24,608 bases of DNA from positions 1-24,608 of the forward strand of contig JAYURJ010000271.1 in assembly GCA_043756275.1 (NCBI GenBank), given 5' to 3'. A program made the position numbers and the translations under genes. This DNA is from UKL13-2 sp043756275. GTDB lineage: Bacteria; Pseudomonadota; Gammaproteobacteria; Burkholderiales; Usitatibacteraceae. The first letter of the stretch is position 1. Each line of letters starts with the position of its first letter. Positions 1 to 6,356 of the stretch are shown here, one piece after another. The notes beneath the pieces were generated by a model that ran no database searches, was not told where the DNA came from, and saw only the letters and a list, made by a program, of their open reading frames with translations.

Positions 1-884
1 TCGGCCTGACGGGTGCTGTCGTCGTCGTGCAGGATGTCATCTGGACGCAGTAGTACTTCTACAGATTCGCCGTTCGTCAAATCGCAGTCAGGGCAATGCG
101 TCAACAATCCCAATTCCGTGTCGATGCGGTCGTTGCCGACCACGGTGCCGCGCATCAGCACACCCTGTCCAACGAAGTCGGCGACAAAGCGCGTTGCGGG
201 CCGATGATAAAGGTTGTAGGCAGAGTCCCATTGGAGGATTTTTCCCTCGTTCATCACGCCGATCTTGTCGGCTATCGAAAATGCCTCGTGCTGGTCGTGT
301 GTGACGAGCAGTGCGGGCGTGGAAAGTTGGCGCAACAGCGCGCGCACTTCCAGGCCGAGTTTTTCGCGCAACTCTACGTCGAGATTGGAAAACGGCTCAT
401 CGAGCAGTAGCAGGTCGGGCTTTGGCGCGAGAGCCCGTGCGAGCGCCACACGTTGGCGCTGGCCGCCGGAAATTTCGTGCGGATATTTTTGCGCCTCATT
501 GGTCAGGCGCACCATTTCCAGCATCTCGCTGGTTTGTGCGGCAGCCGCTTTTGCGTTCAAGTGGCGCAGGCCGAAGGAGACATTTTTGGCTACCGTCAGA
601 TGCGGGAATAGCGCGTAATCCTGAAACACCAGACCGATTCGTCGCTGTTCGGGCGGGGAGGACGTTCGGCTGTCGGCCAACAGTTTTTGGCGTACGCGAA
701 TTTCGCCAGAAGAAGGTCGTTCGAAGCCCGCAATCAGCCGCAGCACGGTCGTTTTGCCGCAGCCGCTTGGCCCCAATAGACAGCCAATTTCGCCCTCTTC
801 AACACCGAACGAAAGGTCTTCGCAGACCTTGGTGCCGTCGGGATAGGAAAAAGAAACGCCATTGATTTCAAGGTAGTGCGACAT
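1..884 (-). CDS. fbpC: Fe(3+) ABC transporter ATP-binding protein (3' end outside window)
   Basis: This is the cytoplasmic ATPase of a ferric-iron importer. The reading frame is open from an ATG at 884 to the left edge, so about 294 codons are visible and the C-terminus is missing. Walker A GPSGCGKT lies at residues 38-45. The signature motif ISGGQRQR, Walker B LLLLDEPFSNLD and the H-loop LVTHDQHEA follow in the usual order. After them begins the C-terminal regulatory (TOBE-like) domain, with residues such as VEVLLRPDD. The substrate is inferred from context: the iron-binding protein is divergent at 1016, the permease lies at 2111-3796, and a Fur-like box sits between the ATPase and binding-protein genes. 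No Shine-Dalgarno sequence precedes the ATG; instead TATAAT lies 6 nt upstream. The family also contains spermidine, thiamine and sulfate ATPases, but the neighbours argue for iron. Confidence 0.9.
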   Translation of the reverse strand, partial: MSHYLEINGVSFSYPDGTKVCEDLSFGVEEGEIGCLLGPSGCGKTTVLRLIAGFERPSSGEIRVRQKLLADSRTSSPPEQRRIGLVFQDYALFPHLTVAKNVSFGLRHLNAKAAAAQTSEMLEMVRLTNEAQKYPHEISGGQRQRVALARALAPKPDLLLLDEPFSNLDVELREKLGLEVRALLRQLSTPALLVTHDQHEAFSIADKIGVMNEGKILQWDSAYNLYHRPATRFVADFVGQGVLMRGTVVGNDRIDTELGLLTHCPDCDLTNGESVEVLLRPDDILHDDDSTRQA

Positions 885-890
885 GTTTTA

Positions 891-896
891 ATTATA
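891..896 (-). promoter_or_regulatory. -10 hexamer of fbpC, leaderless-type spacing
   Basis: On the minus strand this reads TATAAT, a perfect -10 hexamer, followed by the six bases TAAAAC and the ATG of fbpC at 884. Transcription would start at or next to the A of the start codon. No clear -35 element is visible at 16-18 bp upstream. Confidence 0.6.
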
Positions 897-922
897 AGCC
901 AGCTACTGCAAAAAGAAATGGA

Positions 923-952
923 TTGACAAATAAGAATTATTCGCATTAAGAT
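923..952 (+). promoter_or_regulatory. Promoter of the iron-binding protein gene
   Basis: A perfect -35 TTGACA at 923-928 is followed after 18 bp by TAAGAT (947-952), a 4/6 match to the -10 consensus. The spacer is almost entirely filled by the Fur-box-like palindrome at 929-947, which is the classical arrangement for iron repression. Confidence 0.6.
929..947. promoter_or_regulatory. Fur box in the fbpC/fbpA intergenic region
   Basis: The 19-bp imperfect palindrome AATAAGAATTATTCGCATT resembles Fur sites of the AATGAGAATTATTCTCATT type. It lies inside the plus-strand promoter spacer and 45 bp from the divergent fbpC start, so one site could repress both directions. Binding by Fur is inferred from sequence and from gene content. 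Confidence 0.65.
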
Positions 953-971
953 TAACATCTTATGAATACCC

Positions 972-987
972 GCGGCAAAACTGCCGC
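972..987 (+). other. Small hairpin in the leader of the iron-binding protein mRNA
   Basis: GCGGCA, a four-base AAAC loop and TGCCGC form a perfect 6-bp stem, followed by three T residues, about 28 nt before the start codon at 1016. It could stabilise the 5' end of the mRNA or act as a weak attenuator. It is too short to call a terminator. Confidence 0.35.
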
Positions 988-1015
988 TTTCGATCACTCC
1001 CGGAAGGATTTGCAA

Positions 1016-2050
1016 ATGAACAAAATGCGTATTGCGGCGCTGGCGGTTAGTGCGCTTGGCTATTGCGGCGTGCTCGTGGCCACGAATGCCGAGGCGCAAC
1101 AACAAGTGCTTAACCTTTACTCCTCGCGCCACTACCAAACCGACGAAGCGCTCTACGCAAACTTCGAAAAAGCCACCGGCATCAAGGTGAATCGGATCGA
1201 AGGGCCAGAAGATCCGCTGATCGAACGCATGAAAAGCGAAGGCGATAAAAGCCCTGCGGATTTGCTGGTGACGGTCGATATGGGTCGCTTGCTCAAGGCG
1301 CAACAGCTGGGTTTGTTTCAGCCGATCAAGTCGGCACTTCTTGAAGAAAAAATACCCGCGCAACTGCGCGCGCCAGATGGAAGCTGGTTCGGCTTTTCAG
1401 TTCGCGCCAGACCAATATATTTCGCCAGGAGCCGTGTGGATAAATCGCAATTGCCCGACTACGAAAGCCTCGCCGATCCAAAATGGAAAGGCAAGATCTG
1501 CGTGCGTTCCGGCAGTCATCCGTACAACTTGTCGATGATGTCATCGATCATCGCCGCGAACGGCCCGGACAAAGCGGAGGCGTGGGCCAGGGGAGTCGTT
1601 GCCAACATGGCGCGTCCGCCAAAAGGTGGTGACACCGATCAGATCAAGGCAGTCAGTGCAGGTGAATGCGATATCGCACTGGGTAATACCTATTATTTTG
1701 TGCGGATGTTGAAATCCGACAAGCCGGACGATAAAGCTGCCGTCGAAAAAGTTGGTGTCATTTTCCCGAATCAGGGAAATCGCGGCGCGCACATTAATAT
1801 TTCTGGTGCTGGTGTGGCCAAATATGCGCCCAACAAGGCAAACGCGATCAAGTTTTTAGAGTATCTTGCGAGCCCGGAAGCACAAGACTATTTCTCCAAC
1901 GGCAACAATGAGTATCCTGTCGCGGGCACACCCGCCAATGCGCAACTCGCTTCATTGGGATCATTCAAGCGCGATCCGCTACCGATGGAGTTGGTGGGCA
2001 AGAACTACGCGGCCGCTGCGCAGATATTTGATCGCGTGGGCTGGAAGTAA
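1016..2050 (+). CDS. fbpA: Fe(3+) ABC transporter periplasmic iron-binding protein
   Basis: This 344-residue exported protein would capture ferric iron in the periplasm and hand it to the permease at 2111-3796. A Sec signal peptide occupies residues 1-27 with likely cleavage after AEA. The mature protein opens with LNLYSSRHYQTDEAL, typical of FbpA/FutA-type extracellular solute-binding proteins. The tandem tyrosines in GNTYYFVRML (Y226, Y227) match the iron-ligand position of the family; Y35 and Y40 in YSSRHY are further candidate ligands. The ATG at 1016 is chosen over an in-frame ATG at 962 because AAGGA (1004-1008) lies at good spacing and the signal peptide begins there. The gene has its own promoter with an embedded Fur-like box and ends in a hairpin shared with the convergent permease gene. 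Confidence 0.92.
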   Translation: MNKMRIAALAVSALGYCGVLVATNAEAQQQVLNLYSSRHYQTDEALYANFEKATGIKVNRIEGPEDPLIERMKSEGDKSPADLLVTVDMGRLLKAQQLGLFQPIKSALLEEKIPAQLRAPDGSWFGFSVRARPIYFARSRVDKSQLPDYESLADPKWKGKICVRSGSHPYNLSMMSSIIAANGPDKAEAWARGVVANMARPPKGGDTDQIKAVSAGECDIALGNTYYFVRMLKSDKPDDKAAVEKVGVIFPNQGNRGAHINISGAGVAKYAPNKANAIKFLEYLASPEAQDYFSNGNNEYPVAGTPANAQLASLGSFKRDPLPMELVGKNYAAAAQIFDRVGWK

Positions 2051-2072
2051 ATTTTTCGCTTGAACATTCCTG

Positions 2073-2110
2073 AGTTCCATCATTCCGGCTATGGCCGAAA
2101 TGATGGAACT
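2073..2110. terminator. Bidirectional hairpin between fbpA and fbpB
   Basis: The arms 2073-2089 and 2094-2110 pair over 17 positions with a single C-A mismatch (2085/2098) around a 4-base loop TATG. The hairpin lies between two convergent genes and abuts the stop codon of the minus-strand permease. The T tracts are short on both sides, so termination efficiency is uncertain. Confidence 0.7.
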
Positions 2111-3796
2111 TTAAGATTGCGTCACCAGTTTCGCGGTCGGTGGTAAAACCGCTGCATCATCCTGCGGTTTGGTAATGGCGCGCGACGCCATGATCAACGG
2201 AATCAAACCCACTGCGACGATCACCAGCGCCGCAGTGGAGGCTTCGGCCAAGCGTTCATCCATCGCCAGATTGTAGGTCTGCACTGCCAGCGTATCGAAA
2301 TTGAACGGGCGCATGACCAGCGTGGCGGGAAGCTCTTTCATCACATCCACGAACACCAGCAGACCGGCCGTGATCAGGCTGGTGCGCAGCAATGGCATAT
2401 GCACCTCCCGCATCACTTCAAACGACGTTGAGCCTAACGAGCGCGCTGCATCATCCATATTCGGCGTGATCTTGCTTAACCCTGCCTCCACGCTTTGCAA
2501 TGCCACAGCTAGGAAGCGGATCAGGTAGGCGTAGATCAACACTAAAAAGCCACCCGTGAGGAGCAGGCCCGTCTTGAAGCCAAACATAGCCGTAATGCTA
2601 TCGACCAGAAAATGGTCGAGCGCGATCAGCGGAATCAGTACGCCGACTGCGATGACGGTACCTGGCACGGCGTAGCCAAGACCGACCAAACGATTGAGCC
2701 ATGCCTGCATGCGCTTGCCTGAAGACCGTGCCACGTAGGCAAGCAATAGTGCTGCTGACACCGCGATCATCGCGGTGAAGACGGCAACGCCGAAGCTGTT
2801 GATCGACAGCCTGATAAATCGGGCACCGAATTGAACATCACCCTCGGTGAGCGCCAACTTGAGCAGGATGAGCGTAGGAATGGCAAAGCCGATGGCAATC
2901 GGCAGTGCGCATAGCGAGGTGGCAACCCACGCCTTGGTTCCGCGCAAGGGCACGCGAACATGCCGACGCCCGGCACTTTGATGAAATCGCGCCCGCCGTC
3001 TTGCCCAATGCTCTAGCAGCATCACGAGAACGACAAAGCCCATCAGGATCACCGCCAGCTTGGCAGCCGCAATCCGATCCCCCTGCGAGAACCAGGCATT
3101 GAAAATGCCGGTCGTGAAGGTCGGGATGCCGAAATACGAAACTGTGCCGTAATCGGCCAGCGTTTCCATCAAGGCCAACGCCACCCCGGCAGCAATGGCG
3201 GGCCGTGCGAGTGGCAGCGAGATGCGGAAAAACACGCTGAGAGGACCGAGTCCCATATTGCCGGCGGCTTCGTTGAGTGAAGTGGATTGCTCCAGAAACG
3301 CGACCCTCGCCAGCACGTACACATACGGGTATAGCGCAAGTGTCAGCATCGCAGCAGCGCCGCCTAGCGAGCGAATTTCCGGAAACCAGTAGTCCTGTTT
3401 ACCCTGCCAGCCGAAACTTTCCCGCAGAAAGCTCTGTACCGGCCCAGCGTATTGCAACACGTCCGTATAGGTGTAAGCGAGCACGTAGGCGGGGATTGCC
3501 AGTGGCAGGATCAGCGTCCATTCCAGTATGCGTCTGCCGGGGAACTCGTGGTTTGCCGTCAGCCAGGCCGTGACCGTACCAATGACCGCCACGCCACTGG
3601 CGACCACCATGGCCAGCAGTAAACTATTCACTGCCAGCCCGGGCAAAATAGTGCTGCTGATATGCGCCCACGCACCTTGATCCGCAACAAAAACGCTGCT
3701 CACCACGCTTACCAGTGGGATCAACAGCAGCATCGCGATGATGATCCCCAACACGTGCATGCTGTGGGTCACCAACGCGGGGAGAGTAAATTTCAT
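2111..3796 (-). CDS. fbpB: Fe(3+) ABC transporter permease (duplicated permease domains)
   Basis: This 561-residue inner-membrane protein has two binding-protein-dependent permease domains in one chain, as in FbpB/CysTW-like iron permeases. It is very hydrophobic, with about 12 predicted membrane segments beginning with HVLGIIIAMLLLIPLVSVV. Each half carries an EAA-type loop that contacts the ATPase: EAAGNMGLGPLSVFF followed by RISLPLARPAI, and DAARSLGSTSFEVMREVHMP in the second half. It would work with FbpA and FbpC from this locus. It is transcribed towards FbpA and away from a second Fur-like palindrome at 3873-3891. No strong Shine-Dalgarno sequence precedes the ATG at 3796, so a start at the in-frame ATG 12 codons later is possible. 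Confidence 0.9.
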   Translation of the reverse strand: MKFTLPALVTHSMHVLGIIIAMLLLIPLVSVVSSVFVADQGAWAHISSTILPGLAVNSLLLAMVVASGVAVIGTVTAWLTANHEFPGRRILEWTLILPLAIPAYVLAYTYTDVLQYAGPVQSFLRESFGWQGKQDYWFPEIRSLGGAAAMLTLALYPYVYVLARVAFLEQSTSLNEAAGNMGLGPLSVFFRISLPLARPAIAAGVALALMETLADYGTVSYFGIPTFTTGIFNAWFSQGDRIAAAKLAVILMGFVVLVMLLEHWARRRARFHQSAGRRHVRVPLRGTKAWVATSLCALPIAIGFAIPTLILLKLALTEGDVQFGARFIRLSINSFGVAVFTAMIAVSAALLLAYVARSSGKRMQAWLNRLVGLGYAVPGTVIAVGVLIPLIALDHFLVDSITAMFGFKTGLLLTGGFLVLIYAYLIRFLAVALQSVEAGLSKITPNMDDAARSLGSTSFEVMREVHMPLLRTSLITAGLLVFVDVMKELPATLVMRPFNFDTLAVQTYNLAMDERLAEASTAALVIVAVGLIPLIMASRAITKPQDDAAVLPPTAKLVTQS

Positions 3797-3867
3797 TATG
3801 TGGTGGGCAAGGCGCGTGGTTGGGAGTGTTATTTGATGCCCTCTGCACCAATAGGCGACAATTAGTT

Positions 3868-3891
3868 ATTGTAACAAGAATCATTCTTGAT
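3868..3891 (-). promoter_or_regulatory. Fur box and -10 element upstream of fbpB
   Basis: The palindrome CAAGAATCATTCTTG inside 3873-3891 is perfect apart from its central base and resembles the AAGAATNATTCTT core of Fur sites. On the minus strand TACAAT (complement of 3868-3873) follows it directly, giving a -10 element 5/6 identical to consensus. A -35 hexamer is not obvious. An operator overlapping the promoter, with the permease gene about 70 bp downstream, suggests iron repression independent of the first Fur site. Confidence 0.6.
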
Positions 3892-4124
3892 AAAAGCCAA
3901 CTCGCCACGATCAAGCAATGACGTGCCTTTCGGACGATATGCCGCTGGAGCGCGCGTCCAGCCTTGTTCTTGGGCGGGTGTATTTAATGTTCGGGTGAAT
4001 GGCGGGATAAAAATAATTGCGTTGAATTCACACAGGGGTTTCAGTACACTGGTGCGTTTTGTGTTTCCGGCGTTTCCTAGAACGCCCGCAAAACGACGAC
4101 AGCGTTGTTTCAGGAGAATTGAAG
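3892..4124. other. Intergenic region and leader before the DksA-like gene
   Basis: Apart from the candidate promoter at 4022-4050 and the Shine-Dalgarno AGGAG at 4112-4116, I see no coding or structural feature here. Reading frames that cross it have no recognisable protein character. Confidence 0.5.
4022..4050 (+). promoter_or_regulatory. Candidate promoter of the DksA-like gene
   Basis: TTGAAT (4022-4027), a 17-bp spacer and TACACT (4045-4050) each match the sigma-70 consensus at 4 of 6 positions. It would give an mRNA leader of roughly 68 nt before the TTG start at 4125. Confidence 0.4.
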
Positions 4125-4910
4125 TTGGTTACAGCAAAAGCAAAAGTAAAAACAGTGGCGAAAGCCAAGGGCAAGACAGCGAAAGGCGCTAGCGCGCCTA
4201 AGGCAAAGACGGTCGTAAAGTCGAAGGCGAAAACCAAGGTTGCGCCGAAAGTCGTTGCAAAAGCGAAGCCTGCGCCGAAAGCTGTTGTGAAAGCGAAGAC
4301 AAAGTCGAAGGCAAAACCTGCGCCGAGAGTTGTTGTGAAAGCGCAGACAAAGTCGAAGGCAAAACCTGCGCCGAAGGTGGTCACCAAGGCCACGCCTAAG
4401 TCCGTGTCAAAGCCCGTGTCCAAGTCCGCGCCAAAGCCTGTCGCTAAGCCAGTCTCGAAGCCCACGCCTGCGCCACCAAAGACACCTGAGACACGCATTC
4501 CGGGTATCCCTTCAGAAGCGGAACTCATCAAACAGCCGAAAGCTGAATACATGTCGGCTGCGCAGCGCAAATTCTTCAAACGCCGTTTGCTCGAAATTCA
4601 GACGCAAATGCGCGATAACGCCGACGCAACAACCGAACATTTACGTGAGCTTGCCGTCGCCCCTGATCCCGCTGATCGTGCAACGCAAGAGGAAGAGCAC
4701 GCGCTGGAACTGCGTACACGGGATCGGGAACGCAAGCTGCTGAAGAAAATTGAAGGCGCGCTTCATCGTATTGAAGAAGGCAGTTACGGTTATTGCGAGG
4801 AAACCGGTGACCCCATCGGCATCCCGCGCTTGCTGGCGCGCCCCACGGCAACACTAACGATCGAGGCGCAGGAACGTCGCGAACTCAAACAAAAAATGTA
4901 CGGCGAATAG
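4125..4910 (+). CDS. dksA: DksA/TraR-family RNA polymerase regulator with K/A/P-rich tail
   Basis: This 261-residue protein has two parts. Residues 1 to about 125 are a low-complexity basic tail of Lys, Ala, Pro and Val. Residues from about 141 to the end are a DksA domain. The coiled-coil tip DPADRATQEEE keeps the D-x-x-D-x-A residues (D181, D184, A186) that in E. coli DksA act in the RNA polymerase secondary channel with ppGpp. Of the four zinc-finger cysteines of E. coli DksA only the first is kept (C224); the others are T227, T245 and A248. Cysteine-poor DksA proteins are known in proteobacteria. The start is TTG at 4125 because AGGAG (4112-4116) is at ideal spacing; an upstream in-frame TTG at 4059 has no such site. 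E. coli DksA is only about 150 residues, so the tail is the unusual part. A strong terminator follows. Confidence 0.85.
   Translation: MVTAKAKVKTVAKAKGKTAKGASAPKAKTVVKSKAKTKVAPKVVAKAKPAPKAVVKAKTKSKAKPAPRVVVKAQTKSKAKPAPKVVTKATPKSVSKPVSKSAPKPVAKPVSKPTPAPPKTPETRIPGIPSEAELIKQPKAEYMSAAQRKFFKRRLLEIQTQMRDNADATTEHLRELAVAPDPADRATQEEEHALELRTRDRERKLLKKIEGALHRIEEGSYGYCEETGDPIGIPRLLARPTATLTIEAQERRELKQKMYGE
4284..4379 (+). repeat. Two tandem 48-bp units inside the DksA-like tail
   Basis: Units 4284-4331 and 4332-4379 are nearly identical, with only a few base differences. They encode VVKAKTKSKAKPAPRV and VVKAQTKSKAKPAPKV. The 16-codon unit keeps the frame, so copy-number change by slippage or recombination would alter tail length without breaking the protein. 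Confidence 0.8.
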
Positions 4911-4934
4911 TATTGCTCAGAACAGAGTAATGCA

Positions 4935-4962
4935 AAAAACGGCCACGCAAGTGGCCGTTTTT
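4935..4962. terminator. Bidirectional rho-independent terminator
   Basis: AAAAACGGCCAC, loop GCAA and GTGGCCGTTTTT form a perfect 12-bp stem with a T run on the plus strand and, by symmetry, one on the minus strand. It separates the DksA-like gene from the convergent NlpC/P60 gene. Confidence 0.92.
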
Positions 4963-4983
4963 CATGGGGTCAACTGGAGATGG

Positions 4984-5520
4984 CTATTCGATAGCTACCC
5001 GCCGCGCGCCGTTGAAGCGCTTCCGCCAGTATTGGTCTGTGCTATCGACGATCTCCACACTTTTGCCGCGCGAAGGCGCGTGAACAAAACGACCCTCGCC
5101 CAGATATATGCCGACATGCGAAAAAGCGCGGCCCCGCGTGTTGTAAAAAACGAGGTCGCCGGGCTGAAGGTCGTCCTTATTCACGCTTGTGCCAAGTCTG
5201 GCGATTGCGTAGGAGCTACGCGGTAAATCGAGCGCCATCGACTCGGCAAACACATGACGCACGAACCCTGAACAATCGAATCCGGATTCAGCCGAGCTGC
5301 CGCCGAACCTGTATTTAACGCCGATGAGCGAGATCGCGTGAATCAACAGGTTTTGGAGGCGCGCAGGCGGCGGCGCGGTCAGTTCGGCAAGCGGCTCAGT
5401 ATCTGGGGGCGAGGTGGTGACGGTCTCTTCAGCGCCCGGCCATGTCGAGGCTGCGGCGCGCGGCACAGCGAACGCGCTCAACAGGCCGACCAGAAAACTG
5501 ACAATAAATGCTCTGTACAT
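4984..5520 (-). CDS. Exported NlpC/P60-family peptidoglycan hydrolase
   Basis: This is a 178-residue periplasmic or secreted cysteine peptidase expected to cut peptide stems of peptidoglycan. Residues 1-24 form a Sec signal peptide ending near RAAAS, followed by a short Pro/Thr-rich linker to about residue 52. The catalytic domain has the nucleophile C83 in FDCSGFVRH, H135 in FSHVGIYLGEG, and H147 in FVHAPS as the third polar residue. The motif DLPRSSYAIARLG before QPGDLVFY is also typical. There is no other domain, so it resembles the small single-domain Spr/YafL-like enzymes. The ATG at 5520 has no Shine-Dalgarno sequence but lies 7 nt after a TATCAT hexamer, suggesting a leaderless message. 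It converges on the DksA-like gene. Confidence 0.88.
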   Translation of the reverse strand: MYRAFIVSFLVGLLSAFAVPRAAASTWPGAEETVTTSPPDTEPLAELTAPPPARLQNLLIHAISLIGVKYRFGGSSAESGFDCSGFVRHVFAESMALDLPRSSYAIARLGTSVNKDDLQPGDLVFYNTRGRAFSHVGIYLGEGRFVHAPSRGKSVEIVDSTDQYWRKRFNGARRVAIE

Positions 5521-5527
5521 GCAGTCG

Positions 5528-5533
5528 ATGATA
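5528..5533 (-). promoter_or_regulatory. -10-like hexamer of the NlpC/P60 gene
   Basis: On the minus strand TATCAT (5/6 to consensus) is followed by the seven bases CGACTGC and the ATG at 5520. The start codon would be at or within a base of the transcription start. No good -35 is seen. Confidence 0.5.
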
Positions 5534-5623
5534 CCCGCGCAACGACCGCATTATCATTAATTTCCCAGCCAATGAGGATTCGCCACGGCTGCGTTCCAGT
5601 GAAGTACGGTTTAGCGCGGATTT

Positions 5624-6241
5624 TTACTCGCGGCGCTGCCAGACCTGCCATCGTTCCTTGCCGGCAAATACGCCGATGGAGTCGGCAGGCTCGGCATCCT
5701 CGATGCGATCAAAATGTTTTTCAAGCAATGCGTCGAGTGCCGTCGATGAAATGCCAAACGGCGGGCCTTTTTCGGACGCATCGAAAAAGAAAAATCCGAA
5801 CAGTCGACCGCCGGGAGCGATGAGATCAGCAACACGTGCCGCCCATGCTACCCGCTGGTGGCGCGGCAATGCACACAAAAATGCGCGTTCGTACATGGCA
5901 TCAAAACGTTCGCGTCCTAACGCCTCCCCAAAAAAATCAGCCTCCCGCACGTGAATGGCCAGTTCACCAAGCAACTGTTTGGCCTGCGCCACAGCAGCGG
6001 GTGAAAAATCAATCGCGGTGACATCCCAGCCATGATCCGCAAAAACACACACCTCATGCGCCGCGCCGCAGCCGGGAATGAGAACTTTCTTTGGCGTCCG
6101 AGATTGCGACACGTAGTTCACCAGCGACAGCGGCACGCCACCTTGGTCCCAGGGTGTGAATGCAGCATCAAAACGTACGTCCCAGAACGCCGGGGAAGCG
6201 GGGTCATGCTTGGGGAACGTTGGTGTTGGGGGCGTGCTCAT
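5624..6241 (-). CDS. Thiopurine S-methyltransferase (TPMT)-family SAM methyltransferase
   Basis: This 205-residue cytoplasmic class I methyltransferase uses S-adenosylmethionine, probably to methylate a thiol, halide, selenium or tellurium compound; the actual substrate cannot be read from sequence. The N-terminus FWDVRFDAAFTPWDQGGVP matches the W-x-x-R and W-x-x-G landmarks of the TPMT family. The SAM-binding motif I is VLIPGCGAAHEVCVFADHG. The region YERAFLCALPRHQRVAWAARV, followed by LIAPGGRLFGFFF, is characteristic of bacterial TPMT and thiol/halide methyltransferases. The reading frame extends upstream to 6895, but family similarity begins only at the ATG at 6241 and the upstream part lies antisense to the peptidase gene. 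TATAAT lies 6 nt before this ATG and there is no Shine-Dalgarno sequence. Confidence 0.85.
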   Translation of the reverse strand: MSTPPTPTFPKHDPASPAFWDVRFDAAFTPWDQGGVPLSLVNYVSQSRTPKKVLIPGCGAAHEVCVFADHGWDVTAIDFSPAAVAQAKQLLGELAIHVREADFFGEALGRERFDAMYERAFLCALPRHQRVAWAARVADLIAPGGRLFGFFFFDASEKGPPFGISSTALDALLEKHFDRIEDAEPADSIGVFAGKERWQVWQRRE

Positions 6242-6247
6242 GGCCGC

Positions 6248-6253
6248 ATTATA
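6248..6253 (-). promoter_or_regulatory. -10 hexamer of the TPMT-family gene
   Basis: The minus strand reads TATAAT, then GCGGCC, then ATG at 6241. This is a perfect -10 at leaderless spacing. The region 16-18 bp further upstream holds no convincing -35. Confidence 0.55.
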
Positions 6254-6294
6254 GGCATCTCGTGTCCGGTTTATGGGTGTTCGTCGGGTCGTTT

Positions 6295-6323
6295 TTGACA
6301 TCTGATCGCTCTGCCGGTAAGGT
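6295..6323 (+). promoter_or_regulatory. Candidate promoter of the peptidase-natAB operon
   Basis: A perfect TTGACA (6295-6300) is followed after 17 bp by TAAGGT (6318-6323), a weak -10 matching 3 of 6 bases. It would give a leader of about 27 nt carrying AAGGTGA (6341-6347) before the ATG at 6357. Confidence 0.5.
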
Positions 6324-6356
6324 GCGGCCTTCCTGATGCGAAGGTGAAATGAACTG

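Noticed and set aside
311..1363. Frames of 184 codons (plus, 311-865) and 209 codons (minus, 734-1363)
   Set aside because: They lie antisense or out of frame to fbpC and fbpA, are Arg-rich or patternless, and cross the Fur-like operator.
3887..4192. 101-residue plus-strand frame in the intergenic region before the DksA-like gene
   Set aside because: No ribosome-binding site or known motif; its end overlaps the start of the DksA-like gene in another frame, and it runs through the candidate promoter.
4284..4379. Possible CRISPR-like array
   Set aside because: Two contiguous in-frame coding repeats with no spacers; they belong to the DksA-like tail.
4028..4579. 183-residue Gly/Ala/Phe/Thr-rich minus-strand frame
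   Set aside because: It is the antisense image of the lysine-rich codons of the DksA-like tail; composition follows from that and no family motif or ribosome-binding site is present.
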